DNA of 64,000 nucleotides, taken from Hymenobacter aranciens (GTDB lineage Bacteria > Bacteroidota > Bacteroidia > Cytophagales > Hymenobacteraceae). Under the pieces are notes generated by a model. The model was not told the origin of the DNA. It worked only from the letters and a program-made list of their open reading frames with translations, and made no database searches. The stretch is taken from the NCBI RefSeq assembly GCF_030580865.1, contig NZ_JAUQSY010000013.1:96972-160971 (forward strand), given 5' to 3'. The translations under genes were made by a program, and so were the position numbers. Below are positions 51,888 through 61,168 of this stretch, in pieces (position 1 is the stretch's first letter; each line of letters opens with the position of its first letter).

Positions 51888-52571
51888 TTACTGGATTTTG
51901 TCTAAACCGAGGAAGAAGTACAGCGGCATGGCGGCAAACGTCGCCGACACAATCACCGCGAAGCCGTAGCCTACCGCCTTAATAACCGGCGTGTACTTGC
52001 GGTGGTTCAGCCCTAGCGTCTGAAACGCCGAGCGGAAGCCGTGCCACAGGTGGTAGCCCAGCGACACCTGCGCCAGCACATACAGCGCCACGTACCACCA
52101 CTGCTGGAACGAGCTTACCACCAGCGTGTACAGGTCATCGTTGTTGTTGATATCCGGGTCGAGTTCGCCGAAGCGGGCGCGCCAAAAGAAATTGTACAAA
52201 TGGACGATGAGGAACACCAGAATCACTGTGCCCAGCAGGCCCATATTGCGCGAAGTCCACTCCGAATTCTGCTCCGAATGATTGACCACGTAGCCGGTGC
52301 CCCGGGCCTTTTTGTTCTTGCCCGTCAGGGCAATGGCTTCGTAGATGTGGAAGCCAAAACCCAGCACCAGCACCCATTCGATGGTGCGGATAATGGGGTT
52401 GGTACCCATGAAGTGCGAATAGATATTAAATGCCGCCCCGTTGTCGTGCTTGAAAAGCTGCAAATTGCCGACAAGGTGAATGACCAGAAAGGAGCACAAG
52501 AACAAGCCCGTGATGGACATGATAATCTTGCGGCCGATGCTACTGGTAAAGGTTTTCGTAAACCAACTCAT
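51888..52571 (-). CDS. sdhC: Succinate dehydrogenase cytochrome b subunit
   Basis: Membrane anchor with haem b and quinone site. Five hydrophobic segments and conserved histidines are visible (SITGLFLCSFLVIHLVGNLQ; GFGFHIYEAIALTG; SLGYHLWHGFRSAFQTLGLN). The single long cytochrome b subunit indicates the type B complex II of Bacteroidota. The start at 52571 (MSWFTKTFTSSIGRKIIMS) gives 227 residues; the frame opens 57 bases earlier. It is the first gene of the operon, with a promoter 31 bases upstream. Confidence 0.94.
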   Translation of the reverse strand: MSWFTKTFTSSIGRKIIMSITGLFLCSFLVIHLVGNLQLFKHDNGAAFNIYSHFMGTNPIIRTIEWVLVLGFGFHIYEAIALTGKNKKARGTGYVVNHSEQNSEWTSRNMGLLGTVILVFLIVHLYNFFWRARFGELDPDINNNDDLYTLVVSSFQQWWYVALYVLAQVSLGYHLWHGFRSAFQTLGLNHRKYTPVIKAVGYGFAVIVSATFAAMPLYFFLGLDKIQ

Positions 52572-52601
52572 AAAGGAGCCAAACTGGGTTGAAATAGGGC
52601 T

Positions 52602-52629
52602 CAAAGGTACAGTCGGACCGCTAACCAAG
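52602..52629 (-). promoter_or_regulatory. Promoter of sdhCAB
   Basis: On the minus strand TTGG (52628-52625), 15 bases, then TACCTTTG (52609-52602), an exact -7 box. Spacing equals that of the TonB receptor promoter. Confidence 0.6.
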
Positions 52630-52832
52630 CCAGAAAAATCACATTTCGTTACTTAGACTGAATTTAAATAAACCTTTAGCCACCGTGGTGAATCTATCTA
52701 CCGCGGGCATCGTTAAGGCTATTGCGGTGTGAGGGACAACTCTCAGGCCCGAAAAGATGTTAGGATATTAGGTAGCTTGCGGCGGCTCTGGCGGCTGGGG
52801 CTCTGCTTCTCGTTTTTCTTGTACTCGCTGGT

Positions 52833-55757
52833 ATGAAACTGTTCTTTTTACGCTGGGGGCGGGCCGTGGGGCAACTGCCGCTATTAGCCCTGACTTTGTG
52901 GGTAATGCTGGGCTTACTGCCTAACACGGCTGAGGCCTCGCACATCCGGGCCGGGGATATTCAGGCCCGCGTCGATACGACGGGCGCAAACCCCCGCCGA
53001 ATATTCTTTAAGCTGACGCTGTACACTGACTTGGTCGGGTTGAATGGTCAGTTGGTGACGCAGGATGAGGTGACCATTTTCTTCGGGGACGGGACAGCGC
53101 AGGAGCACATCCGGCGTACAACCACGAATGCCATTCCGATTCCCAGCTCACCCGATACTGGCTTGAACGTCTACCTGTTTGAGCATACTTTTCCTTCGGC
53201 CCGCGAGTTTAAAGTGAGCTTCATCGGGGAAAACCGGAACCAGGGTATCCGCAACATGACGGATTCCAATAATCAGACGTTTTACATCAGCACGACTGTC
53301 CGGATAGACCCTGCGCTGGGATTGAATCAGTCGCCGGTGCTCAATGCGCCAGCCTTTGACAAGGCGGGCATCAGACAGGTGTTTTTGCATAATCCGGCTG
53401 GCTCCGATGCCGATGGGGACTCGTTGTCTTATAAGTTGATAAATTGTCAGCAAGTGCCATTGGGAGTAGCTGGTACGCTGATATCGGGCGGGGGGAATAA
53501 CCGTCCTGTGCCAGTCTCCTGCACCAATTATCGCTACCCCAACGACCCTCAGATTAGTGGGGCTACCAACCCGGTGCAGGTAGCCTACAACGGGATACCT
53601 GTCGGGGTGCCAGGCGCCCCAGCCGTTTTTGTGCAGGATGCTGTTACGGGCCAGATTACCTGGAACGCACCGATACTGGCGGGCTATTACAACATCGCCT
53701 TCAAGGTGGAGGAATGGCGGCGTTCGGCAACAGGTATCCGGCAAATTGGCGAAGTTGTTCGCGACATGCAGATTATCGTGCGGAACACGCTTAACCTCCG
53801 GCCCGAGCTGACGGTGCCAGCTGATGTGTGCGTAGTGGCCGGCGATGTCGTGCGCGGCGTTGTGACGGCAGTGGACGGAACGGAGCCGGGCTACCAGGGG
53901 CAGACTGCTATTCAGCTGTTTGCTTACGGTGGAATGCTGCCGCCCGCTACTTTCACCCAGGGCTCTGCCGGCCCGCCGCAGGCCCGGGGCGAATTTGTGT
54001 GGAGGACGGAATGCAACGACGTGGCCCGATTGCCGCACCAAGTGGTATTTAAGGCACAGGATACGCCGGCCTCGCCCGGCGACCCCGTGCTGGTGGACGT
54101 CAGGACCTGGAACATTCGGGTGGTTGGGCCAGCACCGCAAAATGTGCAGGCCTCTGCCAGCGTGGTGGGTGGCCTCAACTCCGCCCTGCTGACCTGGGAC
54201 CGGTACACCTGCAACAACGCCCGCAACCTTTACATCTACCGCCGTGAGGGTGCTGCCGGCACTACGCCGGGACCCTGCGAAACGGGTATCCCGGCCAGTT
54301 CAGGGTACGTGCGCATCGGCACGGTGACGGCGGCCACGATGTCGTTTGTCGATACTAACCTCAACTCCGCGAATGTAGCGCAGGGGCTGGTCCGTGGCAA
54401 AACGTACTGCTACCGCATTTATGCCGACTTCCAGCTACCTGCTGGCGGCGAAAGCCTAGCCTCGGCCGAGGCCTGCGTGACGTTTGCCGGTCGGCAGGCG
54501 CTGCTGAAAAACGTGGATATAACCCAGACTAACGCCACCAATGGCCGCATTGATGTGCGCTGGACTAAACCCGACCCCGGCAACGGTGCCCCCTTTGCGG
54601 CGCCGCTGGGCTACCGCATATTGCGCAGTCAGAGCACTTCGCCCACGGTGTTTGTGCCGGTGCGCACGCTCACCACCCTCGATGATACGATGCTGACTGA
54701 CACCGGTCTCAACACCCAGGACGTGCAGTATATCTACAAGCTGGAGTTCTTCTCGACCCCCAGCGGCCGCGAGGTGGTGGAGAATGGGCCGGTGGCCAGC
54801 AGTGTACGCACCTCGATAATACCTAACGGGCTGACTAGTACTATCACCGTAAACTGGAGATACGACGTGCCCTGGGACAACTCGCTGCCCCAGCAGCCGA
54901 CTACTATTTACCGGCGGAGCCCGGGCGGCGCGTTCGTGCAGATTGGTACGGCGCAAGGTACGGCTACCGGTGGTACCTACGTAGACCGCGACCCCAGCCT
55001 GCGCAAGCAGGAGGAATACTGCTACTACGTGCAGACGGATGGCCGCTACCCCGGTGTGAACTACCTCACGTCGCTGCTCAACAAAAGCCAGGAGCGTTGC
55101 GTGGTGCTCACCGACGTGCCCTGCGACCCCATTCTGACTTTAGTGCCTACTAACTGCGACAGTCTGGCGGCACTGCAGGAATTCCCGACGGCTAGTATGC
55201 GCTACAGCAACAATTTGCGCTGGACGCTGGGCAATTCGCCCGCCGGCTGCAAGGCCGAAGCCAGCTACTACCGTATTTTCTACCGCGCTGGCAACGCAGG
55301 GCCGTACACGCTTATCGACTCGGTTAGCCAGACCAGCTATACGCACCGCAGCCTCGACTTTTCGGGCGGCTGCTACCAAGTGCAAGCGGTGGACCAGTAC
55401 GGCGTACGCAGTAACCTTAGCAACGAAGCCTGCCAAGACAACTGCGTATTCTTCGTGCTGCCTAATATATTCACCCCCAACGGTGATGGCAAGAACGATA
55501 CATTCCGTCCCAAAAACAGCAGCCCGCTACGGCGCGTGCATTTCACGGCCTTCAACCGCTGGGGCGTGAAGGTATTTGAGAACACCACCAATGCCGAAAT
55601 CTTTATCAACTGGGACGGCGGTGGCCCAGCGGGTGAAGTTGGCAACAGCAGCAATAAGGTGGTTGACGGTGTGTATTTCTACCAGGCCGAGGTAGAGTTT
55701 GCCGACAACAACAACACCAAGCGCACCTACAAAGGCTGGGTAGAAGTGTTGCGTTGA
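52833..55757 (+). CDS. Large surface protein with T9SS type B (CHU_C) sorting domain
   Basis: Secreted, probably cell-surface protein. The signal peptide is residues 1-~36 (ending NTAEA), directly followed by SHIRAGDIQARVD, the recognised start of a Bacteroidota family of gliding-motility-associated proteins. The middle contains fibronectin III-like domains (TNGRIDVRWTKPDPG; TSTITVNWRYDVPWDNS). The C-terminal ~95 residues (FVLPNIFTPNGDGKNDTFRP ... KRTYKGWVEVLR) form the type B sorting domain. Length 974. Ligand unknown; GC is near average. Confidence 0.9.
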   Translation: MKLFFLRWGRAVGQLPLLALTLWVMLGLLPNTAEASHIRAGDIQARVDTTGANPRRIFFKLTLYTDLVGLNGQLVTQDEVTIFFGDGTAQEHIRRTTTNAIPIPSSPDTGLNVYLFEHTFPSAREFKVSFIGENRNQGIRNMTDSNNQTFYISTTVRIDPALGLNQSPVLNAPAFDKAGIRQVFLHNPAGSDADGDSLSYKLINCQQVPLGVAGTLISGGGNNRPVPVSCTNYRYPNDPQISGATNPVQVAYNGIPVGVPGAPAVFVQDAVTGQITWNAPILAGYYNIAFKVEEWRRSATGIRQIGEVVRDMQIIVRNTLNLRPELTVPADVCVVAGDVVRGVVTAVDGTEPGYQGQTAIQLFAYGGMLPPATFTQGSAGPPQARGEFVWRTECNDVARLPHQVVFKAQDTPASPGDPVLVDVRTWNIRVVGPAPQNVQASASVVGGLNSALLTWDRYTCNNARNLYIYRREGAAGTTPGPCETGIPASSGYVRIGTVTAATMSFVDTNLNSANVAQGLVRGKTYCYRIYADFQLPAGGESLASAEACVTFAGRQALLKNVDITQTNATNGRIDVRWTKPDPGNGAPFAAPLGYRILRSQSTSPTVFVPVRTLTTLDDTMLTDTGLNTQDVQYIYKLEFFSTPSGREVVENGPVASSVRTSIIPNGLTSTITVNWRYDVPWDNSLPQQPTTIYRRSPGGAFVQIGTAQGTATGGTYVDRDPSLRKQEEYCYYVQTDGRYPGVNYLTSLLNKSQERCVVLTDVPCDPILTLVPTNCDSLAALQEFPTASMRYSNNLRWTLGNSPAGCKAEASYYRIFYRAGNAGPYTLIDSVSQTSYTHRSLDFSGGCYQVQAVDQYGVRSNLSNEACQDNCVFFVLPNIFTPNGDGKNDTFRPKNSSPLRRVHFTAFNRWGVKVFENTTNAEIFINWDGGGPAGEVGNSSNKVVDGVYFYQAEVEFADNNNTKRTYKGWVEVLR

Positions 55758-55785
55758 TAAAGCGTAACCAGCGAAAACAACCGGA

Positions 55786-55820
55786 AACGCGGTGAGCCAT
55801 TTGGCTTACCGCGTTTTTTT
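55786..55820 (+). terminator. Terminator after the surface protein gene
   Basis: AACGCGGTGAGCCA pairs with TGGCTTACCGCGTT (one wobble), then a run of six T. Confidence 0.8.
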
Positions 55821-55844
55821 ATGGGGCAAGACTCCCGGCCGGCT

Positions 55845-55852
55845 TACTTTTG
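55845..55852 (+). promoter_or_regulatory. -7 box of fabD
   Basis: TACTTTTG, an exact TAnnTTTG match, 42 bases before the fabD ATG; no clear -33 box. Confidence 0.4.
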
Positions 55853-55894
55853 CGCACTCCAATTCCTAACCCGATACCCTTAAACAGCACTTTT

Positions 55895-56782
55895 ATGGCC
55901 AACCGCGCCTTCGTTTTTCCCGGTCAGGGCAGCCAGTTTCCGGGCATGGCCCGCGAGCTTTTTGAGCAACATCCTGAAGCCGCCCGCCTGCTTACCCAAG
56001 CCAACGACATCCTGGGGTTTAGCCTGACCGACATCATGTTCGGCGGTTCGGACGATGACCTGCGCCGGACCGACGTGACGCAGCCTGCCATTTTTGTGCA
56101 TTCGGTGGCGCAGTTTGCGGCCACGCCCGATGCCCGCCCCATCATGGTGGCCGGCCACTCGCTGGGTGAGTTCTCGGCGCTGGTGGCGGCCGGGGTGCTG
56201 CGCTTCGAGGATGCGCTGGCGCTGGTGGCGCGCCGGGCCCAGGCCATGCAGGCGGCCTGCGAGGAGCAGCCCGGCACGATGGCCGCCATTCTGGGGCTGG
56301 ATGATGCTACAGTGGAGCGCGTGTGCCAGGAAATCACCGATGGCGGCAACGTGGTAGTGGCCGCCAACTATAACTGCCCCGGCCAGCTCGTTATCTCGGG
56401 CTCGACTACCGGCATTGCCCAGGCCTGCGAGGCGCTGAAAGCCGCCGGAGCCAAGCGCGCCCTGCCACTGCCCGTGGGCGGCGCCTTCCACTCGCCGCTG
56501 ATGCAGAGCGCCGCTGCCGCACTGGCCGAGGCTATCGAAAAGACGGCTTTTGGCGAAGCCCTGTGCCCGGTGTACCAGAACGTGGATGCCCGCCCGCACA
56601 CCAACCCCGACGAAATCAAAGCCAACCTGCTGGCCCAGCTGACGGCTCCCGTGCGCTGGACGCAGCTGGTGCAGCAAATGGCTGCCGACGGCGCCACCGA
56701 TTTCGTGGAGTGCGGCCCCGGTAAGGTATTGCAGGGCCTGGTGAAGAAAATTGTGCCCACGGCTACCGTAGCCTCGGCCTAA
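55895..56782 (+). CDS. fabD: Malonyl-CoA:ACP transacylase
   Basis: Loads malonate onto acyl carrier protein for fatty acid synthesis. The N-terminus FVFPGQGSQFPGMARELFEQ is the family signature; the catalytic Ser is in VAGHSLGEFSALVAAG; the catalytic His is in GGAFHSPLMQSA; a C-terminal VECGPGKVLQGLVKK follows. The ATG at 55895 gives 295 residues, the usual size. The membrane gene starts 2 bases after its stop. Confidence 0.96.
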   Translation: MANRAFVFPGQGSQFPGMARELFEQHPEAARLLTQANDILGFSLTDIMFGGSDDDLRRTDVTQPAIFVHSVAQFAATPDARPIMVAGHSLGEFSALVAAGVLRFEDALALVARRAQAMQAACEEQPGTMAAILGLDDATVERVCQEITDGGNVVVAANYNCPGQLVISGSTTGIAQACEALKAAGAKRALPLPVGGAFHSPLMQSAAAALAEAIEKTAFGEALCPVYQNVDARPHTNPDEIKANLLAQLTAPVRWTQLVQQMAADGATDFVECGPGKVLQGLVKKIVPTATVASA

Positions 56783-56784
56783 CG

Positions 56785-57975
56785 GTGCGGCTGACGGAGC
56801 GGCAGCTTTCATCCCGCCAGTGGTTTGCGTGGTCGGTGGGGCTGGCCGGGCTGGTGCAATTAGCCTTGTTTGCCTACGCCTCCGGCCCCGGCCTGGCCGG
56901 CACTGCCGACTCGACTTACTACCTGCACGCGGCCCGCAGCCTGCGGGAGGTGGGCCGCCTGTTGCACCCCGATGGCTCGGCCTACCGCTACTGGCCGCCG
57001 CTGTACCCGGTGCTGGTGGCGGTAGTGGGCAACCTGATGGGACTGCGGCTGTTGCACGGCGCCTGCCTGCTGGGCAGTCTGCTGGGCTGGAGCTGGCTGG
57101 GCCGGAAATTGCTGCCTGAAGCGCGGACCTGGGTATTACCCTGGGCGCTGGCGTTGGGGACGCCGGGTTTGGTAGTGAGCAAGTTCGTGTGGGGTGAAGC
57201 GGTGTTTACGCTGCTGTTTGCCGCGTATGCAGCCGCGCTATACCAATGGCTGCACACCACGCGAAATAGCTGGCTGGCGGTGGCTACGCTGGCGGCTGGC
57301 TTGCTGCCTTTGCAGCGTACCATTGGCTTTTTCCTGCTGGTCGGGGTGGGAGCGGGGCTGTTGCTGGCGGCGGTCAAACACCCGCGGCTTCGACCCGGAG
57401 TCGTAGTCCATCTGGGCCTGAGTGCGCTGGGTGGTTTGCTGTGGCACTACTATGCGCTGCTGCTGGCGGCGCCCAGCGTGTACCAGATTAACCGGGGCTG
57501 GGCGCAATTTTTCAGCTCGATGGCCGATTATGGGTTTGTGCTGCTGCGCTGGCTGCTGCCGGTGCGGGCCAGCTGGTACGGGGCTGGGGCGCCGGTGGGT
57601 TGGGGTATTGGGTTGATTTTGGTGCTGGCCACCAGCTGGCCGCGCCAACACCCACCAATGGCGGTGACGCGGCCTGCGGCTGGGCTCTTGCCTCGCCTGT
57701 TGTGGGCCAGCTTATTCAGCTTCCTGCTGTTAATCTTAATTGCCACCACCTTCACCCGCAGCGCTGCAGGCCTCTACGACGCCGAGCGGTACGCCAGCGT
57801 CATATTCGGCCCGCTGGTACTACTGGTGATGAGTTCTCTGCCAGTGCCGCGCACAAAGGCCGCCCGGTGGCTCCTAATTTCTGTATTAGGAATCTGGCTG
57901 GTATACTCGGCGGGCCGGGCTTGTACCAACGCGCAGAATCTGCGCCAATTGCCCACCATCAGCGCCACGCAGTAG
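56785..57975 (+). CDS. Multi-pass membrane protein, GT-C glycosyltransferase-like
   Basis: About ten transmembrane helices spread over 396 residues. GT-C-like features are present: an early extracytoplasmic acidic motif in AGTADSTYYLHAARSLREVG and the loop HPDGSAYRYWPPLYPVLVAV, then later DAERYASVIFGPLVLLV. Relatives transfer sugars from lipid-linked donors, but the specific acceptor cannot be named. The start is a GTG at 56785, 2 bases after fabD; the first ATG lies well inside, so GTG is accepted. The stop abuts the convergent folK stop with no spacer. Confidence 0.75.
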   Translation: MRLTERQLSSRQWFAWSVGLAGLVQLALFAYASGPGLAGTADSTYYLHAARSLREVGRLLHPDGSAYRYWPPLYPVLVAVVGNLMGLRLLHGACLLGSLLGWSWLGRKLLPEARTWVLPWALALGTPGLVVSKFVWGEAVFTLLFAAYAAALYQWLHTTRNSWLAVATLAAGLLPLQRTIGFFLLVGVGAGLLLAAVKHPRLRPGVVVHLGLSALGGLLWHYYALLLAAPSVYQINRGWAQFFSSMADYGFVLLRWLLPVRASWYGAGAPVGWGIGLILVLATSWPRQHPPMAVTRPAAGLLPRLLWASLFSFLLLILIATTFTRSAAGLYDAERYASVIFGPLVLLVMSSLPVPRTKAARWLLISVLGIWLVYSAGRACTNAQNLRQLPTISATQ

Positions 57976-58467
57976 CTATTCTTCCCAGCGCCGCACGGCT
58001 AAGTGGTCGGGGCACTCGGCCAGCAGCTCGGCAATGTTTTGCTGGTAAAGCGGATGCTGCACCACGCCGGCAATATCCACCAGCGGCGTGAGGGCGAAGC
58101 GCCGCTCGGCCAGCCGGGCATGGGGCACGATGAGGCCGGGCTGCTCGATAATGTGGTTGCCGAAGAGCAGAATATCCACGTCGAGCGTGCGGCTGCCCCA
58201 GCGCTCGTGGCGCTCGCGGCCGGCCTCGTGCTCGGCAGCCAGGCACTGTGTCAGCAGTTGCCCCACGGTCAGCGTCGTGCGCAGGGCAATAGCCTGATTT
58301 AGAAAAGCGGGCTGGTCCTCGCGCCCCCAGGCGGCGGTTTCGTAGATGGCCGACTCGGCTATCAATTCGCCGACGCTGAGGGCCAGCCGGGCCCGGCCGG
58401 CCTGCAAATGCGCGGCCCGGTCGCCGAGGTTGCTGCCGAGAAGTAAGTAGGCGACGGTCGTGTTCAT
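57976..58467 (-). CDS. folK: 2-amino-4-hydroxy-6-hydroxymethyldihydropteridine pyrophosphokinase
   Basis: Transfers pyrophosphate from ATP to the pterin in folate synthesis. Family motifs: LLLGSNLGDRAAHLQAGRAR at the N-terminus, the central ETAAWGREDQPAFLNQAIAL, and WGSRTLDVDILLFGNHIIEQ with PHARLAERRFALTPL. The ATG at 58467 gives 163 residues, the usual size. Its first bases overlap the hydrolase stop by 4, so the two are coupled. Confidence 0.95.
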   Translation of the reverse strand: MNTTVAYLLLGSNLGDRAAHLQAGRARLALSVGELIAESAIYETAAWGREDQPAFLNQAIALRTTLTVGQLLTQCLAAEHEAGRERHERWGSRTLDVDILLFGNHIIEQPGLIVPHARLAERRFALTPLVDIAGVVQHPLYQQNIAELLAECPDHLAVRRWEE

Positions 58468-59324
58468 AGCTGGCGGTGGAAGAAGGCGGCCGTTTGTTCC
58501 GCAATGTAGCGGGCAGGCTGCGGCAAGTCCGTATTGTTCCAGGGGTGGGCGCCGCCAAACATGTGCGTGGCACCCGGCACGAGCAGCAGCTCGGCATCGG
58601 GCTTGAGCTCGTGCAGGGCGTGGGCGGCGGCTACGGCCACGGTTTCGTCCTGGTCGCCGTGGATGAGCAGCAGCGGCTGCTTCAGCTTGCGGCGCACGTT
58701 GTGCGGAATATCGAGGCGCGCGCGGTGCGCAACGTAATCTTCCACAATCTGGTAGTCGAGCGGCAGCTGCTGGCCGGTGCGGGCATTGGGTACGTGAATG
58801 CGGCCCGTGCGCTGCCACTCGTCCATGAACGCGGCGGGCCAGCGCTGGTCGAAATCGGCCACGGCGGCCCAGGTAGTCACGGCTTTGATGCGCGGGTCTT
58901 CGGCGGCTTTCAGCAGCACGAGGCCGCCGCCGCGGCTGTGGCCCACGAGGTAGAGGCGCGTGAGGTTCATTTCGGCGGCGGGCACGGGCGTGGTGCCGGG
59001 TGCGTGCAGCGCGTCGAGGAGCTGCCCGAGGTCGTCGAGCTCGATGCTGAAATTGTTGCGGCCGAAGGCGTCGAGGTCTTCCAGGTCGCCGCAGCCATCT
59101 ATTACCATACCGTTGTGCGAGAGATTGAGCTTTACGCACACGAAGCCTTCGCCGGCGAAGTAGTCGGCCACCAGCGGGAAGTGCCCCCAGTCCTTGAAAC
59201 CTTTGAAACCGTGCACAAACACGATAACCGGCTTGGCTTGGCCGGTAGTTTCATAGGTGGCGTCGGCGGCGAAGCGGCGGCCGTGAGCGGGGCCAGTGAG
59301 GACGAAAGCAGCGTGGGTAAGCAT
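58464..59324 (-). CDS. Alpha/beta hydrolase
   Basis: Serine hydrolase of unknown substrate. The oxyanion region is VIVFVHGFKGFKDWGHFP; the nucleophile elbow is LYLVGHSRGGGLVLLKAAED (Ser present); the acid and base are likely in LLLIHGDQDETVAVAAAHAL and PGATHMFGGAHP. No signal peptide, so cytoplasmic. The start at 59324 gives 286 residues. It is upstream of and coupled to folK by a 4-base overlap. Confidence 0.88.
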   Translation of the reverse strand: MLTHAAFVLTGPAHGRRFAADATYETTGQAKPVIVFVHGFKGFKDWGHFPLVADYFAGEGFVCVKLNLSHNGMVIDGCGDLEDLDAFGRNNFSIELDDLGQLLDALHAPGTTPVPAAEMNLTRLYLVGHSRGGGLVLLKAAEDPRIKAVTTWAAVADFDQRWPAAFMDEWQRTGRIHVPNARTGQQLPLDYQIVEDYVAHRARLDIPHNVRRKLKQPLLLIHGDQDETVAVAAAHALHELKPDAELLLVPGATHMFGGAHPWNNTDLPQPARYIAEQTAAFFHRQL

Positions 59325-59347
59325 GGCGCGAAGGTAGGCAGAACGAC

Positions 59348-59558
59348 AAACTCCCCTCCTTTTCAAGGAGGGGATGCCAAGCCGCAGGCCTGGCTGGGGT
59401 GGTTAGTGGTCGGCAGGGCTTTTTTGCCGAAGAGGATACCGATTTCCAGACCAACAGCCTTGGTTGATTGTTCTAACCCTACCCAGACGGCGTGGGCGGC
59501 CTAACCACCCCTGTTTTGCTTGCGGCAAAACACCCCCTCCTTGGCAGGAGGGGAGTTT
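59348..59558. repeat. AAACTCCCCTCCT inverted-repeat element
   Basis: A 211-base unit bounded by AAACTCCCCTCCTTTTCAAG at the left and the near-inverse CTTGGCAGGAGGGGAGTTT at the right; inner words GGGGTGGTTAG and CTAACCACCCC are also inverted. No gene lies within it. It separates two divergent genes. Confidence 0.9.
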
Positions 59559-59604
59559 CATTCTGTTCGGCCTTCGCCATTCCCGCCGTATCATTGCGCC
59601 CGTA

Positions 59605-60606
59605 ATGCCCGTTTCCCCCTCTATTTCCCTCGCCCAGATTCAGGCCCCCATTGCGGCCGAGATGGAAGAGTTCGAGCACAAGTTTCGGCAGTCGATGCGC
59701 ACCAAGGTGCTGCTGCTCGACAAGATAATGGGCTACATCGTGAAGCGCAAGGGCAAGCAGATTCGCCCGATGTTCGTCTTCCTGACGGCCCACATCACCG
59801 CCGCCGACCCCACCGCGCCGCTGCCCGAAGCATCCTTCCGCGGGGCGGCGCTGATTGAGCTGCTGCACACCGCCACGCTGGTGCACGACGACGTGGTGGA
59901 TGAGTCGAACTACCGCCGCGGCTTCTTCTCCATCAATGCGCTGTGGAAGAATAAAATTGCCGTGCTCGTGGGCGACTATCTGCTGTCGCGCGGCCTGCTG
60001 CTGTCGCTCGAAAACGACGACTACGACCTGCTCAAAATCGTGAGCAACGCCGTGCGCGAGCTTAGCGAAGGCGAACTGCTGCAGATTGAGAAAGCCCGCC
60101 GCCTCGACATCACCGAGGACGTGTATTTCGAGATTATCCGCCAGAAGACGGCCTCACTCATTGCTTCCTGCACGGCGGTGGGTGCTTCTTCGACCGGGGC
60201 CGACAAGGAGACCATTGAGCGGGCCCGCTTGTTTGGCGAGAAAGTGGGTATTGCCTTTCAAATCAAGGACGATTTGTTTGACTATGGCACCGAGGAAATC
60301 GGCAAGCCGGTGGGCATCGACATCAAGGAGAAAAAGATGACGCTGCCGCTGATTCACGCGCTGTCCAAAGCCAGCTGGCTGGAGAAGCGGAAAGTCATTT
60401 TCAACGTGAAAAACAACGAAGGCCGCCGCGACCGGGTGCAGGCGGTGATTGAGTTCGTGAAGCAGTCGGGCGGGCTCGATTACGCCATCGGCGTGATGAA
60501 GCAGTACCGCGACGAGGCGCTGGCCATTCTGTACACGTTTCCGGATTCGCCGAGCCGGACTTCGCTAGAGCAGCTGATTAACTACACGATTGAGCGGGAG
60601 AAGTAG
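59605..60606 (+). CDS. Polyprenyl diphosphate synthase (octaprenyl-type)
   Basis: Elongates isoprenyl diphosphates, likely for menaquinone side chains. Both aspartate-rich motifs are present: LVHDDVVDESNYRRG (DDxxD) and FQIKDDLFDYG. The KQIRPMFVFLTAHI region matches the substrate-binding stretch. The ATG at 59605 gives 333 residues; the upstream frame begins inside the repeat. Chain length is not determinable with certainty, but size fits C40-C45 synthases. Confidence 0.92.
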   Translation: MPVSPSISLAQIQAPIAAEMEEFEHKFRQSMRTKVLLLDKIMGYIVKRKGKQIRPMFVFLTAHITAADPTAPLPEASFRGAALIELLHTATLVHDDVVDESNYRRGFFSINALWKNKIAVLVGDYLLSRGLLLSLENDDYDLLKIVSNAVRELSEGELLQIEKARRLDITEDVYFEIIRQKTASLIASCTAVGASSTGADKETIERARLFGEKVGIAFQIKDDLFDYGTEEIGKPVGIDIKEKKMTLPLIHALSKASWLEKRKVIFNVKNNEGRRDRVQAVIEFVKQSGGLDYAIGVMKQYRDEALAILYTFPDSPSRTSLEQLINYTIEREK

Positions 60607-60607
60607 A

Positions 60608-60702
60608 CTTCTGTCATGCTGAACGCAATGAAGCATCCTATCGTGGCCGAACAAATCGTTTCGGCGTGATAAGATGCTTCACTGCGTTCAGCATGACAGA
60701 AG
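60608..60702. repeat. GTCATGCTGA inverted repeat, copy 1
   Basis: Arms 60608-60637 and 60673-60702 match at 29 of 30 positions around 35 bases. It lies 2 bases past the synthase stop and 4 bases before the convergent gene's stop, so it fills the whole gap and may act as terminator for both. Confidence 0.92.
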
Positions 60703-60705
60703 GCG

Positions 60706-61008
60706 TTATTCCGCCACCTGGTAGCTGACCTTGTCGCCGGCCACCTCGCTCACTTTGAACGTCACGCCATCAAAGGTGCTGTCGACCTCAATCTGGTGGG
60801 TCATGTGGCAGCCGGGGCACTTGATTTCTTCGATTTCGTGGTTGGCGGCGTGCTCCGAGGAGTCGGCTTCGTCATTCACGGCGGGCACGCCGATGAGGTC
60901 GGTGAAGACTTCGGTGTGGCACTGGTTGCACTCAAACTTGAGGCCGACGGCGCGGCCCTGCAGGTCGGACAGCGAGGCGGGCAGGCTGGAGCTTTGTTGA
61001 ATCCACAT
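60706..61008 (-). CDS. Small zinc-ribbon protein
   Basis: 100 residues, cytoplasmic. Two CxxC knuckles (FECNQCHTEV and IKCPGCHMTHQ, about 36 residues apart) suggest one zinc site; the acidic linker between them (NDEADSSEHAANHEIEE) is unusual. The strand-rich C-terminus (FDGVTFKVSEVAGDKVSYQV) follows. No family recognised. Confidence 0.7.
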   Translation of the reverse strand: MWIQQSSSLPASLSDLQGRAVGLKFECNQCHTEVFTDLIGVPAVNDEADSSEHAANHEIEEIKCPGCHMTHQIEVDSTFDGVTFKVSEVAGDKVSYQVAE

Positions 61009-61168
61009 AAGCGGGAGGGAGTTGGTTTGGTGAAAGAAAGAGGGGTGGGACGGCCCGGCGGGCCTGCCCGGGTGTACGCAGCGGCGGCAGAAAAAGATAG
61101 GCCCGGCGCGTCCGATAGTATCTTGGCAGGGCGGCTGACGGTGGCCGCCCTCGTGTTACTTACCTTGT

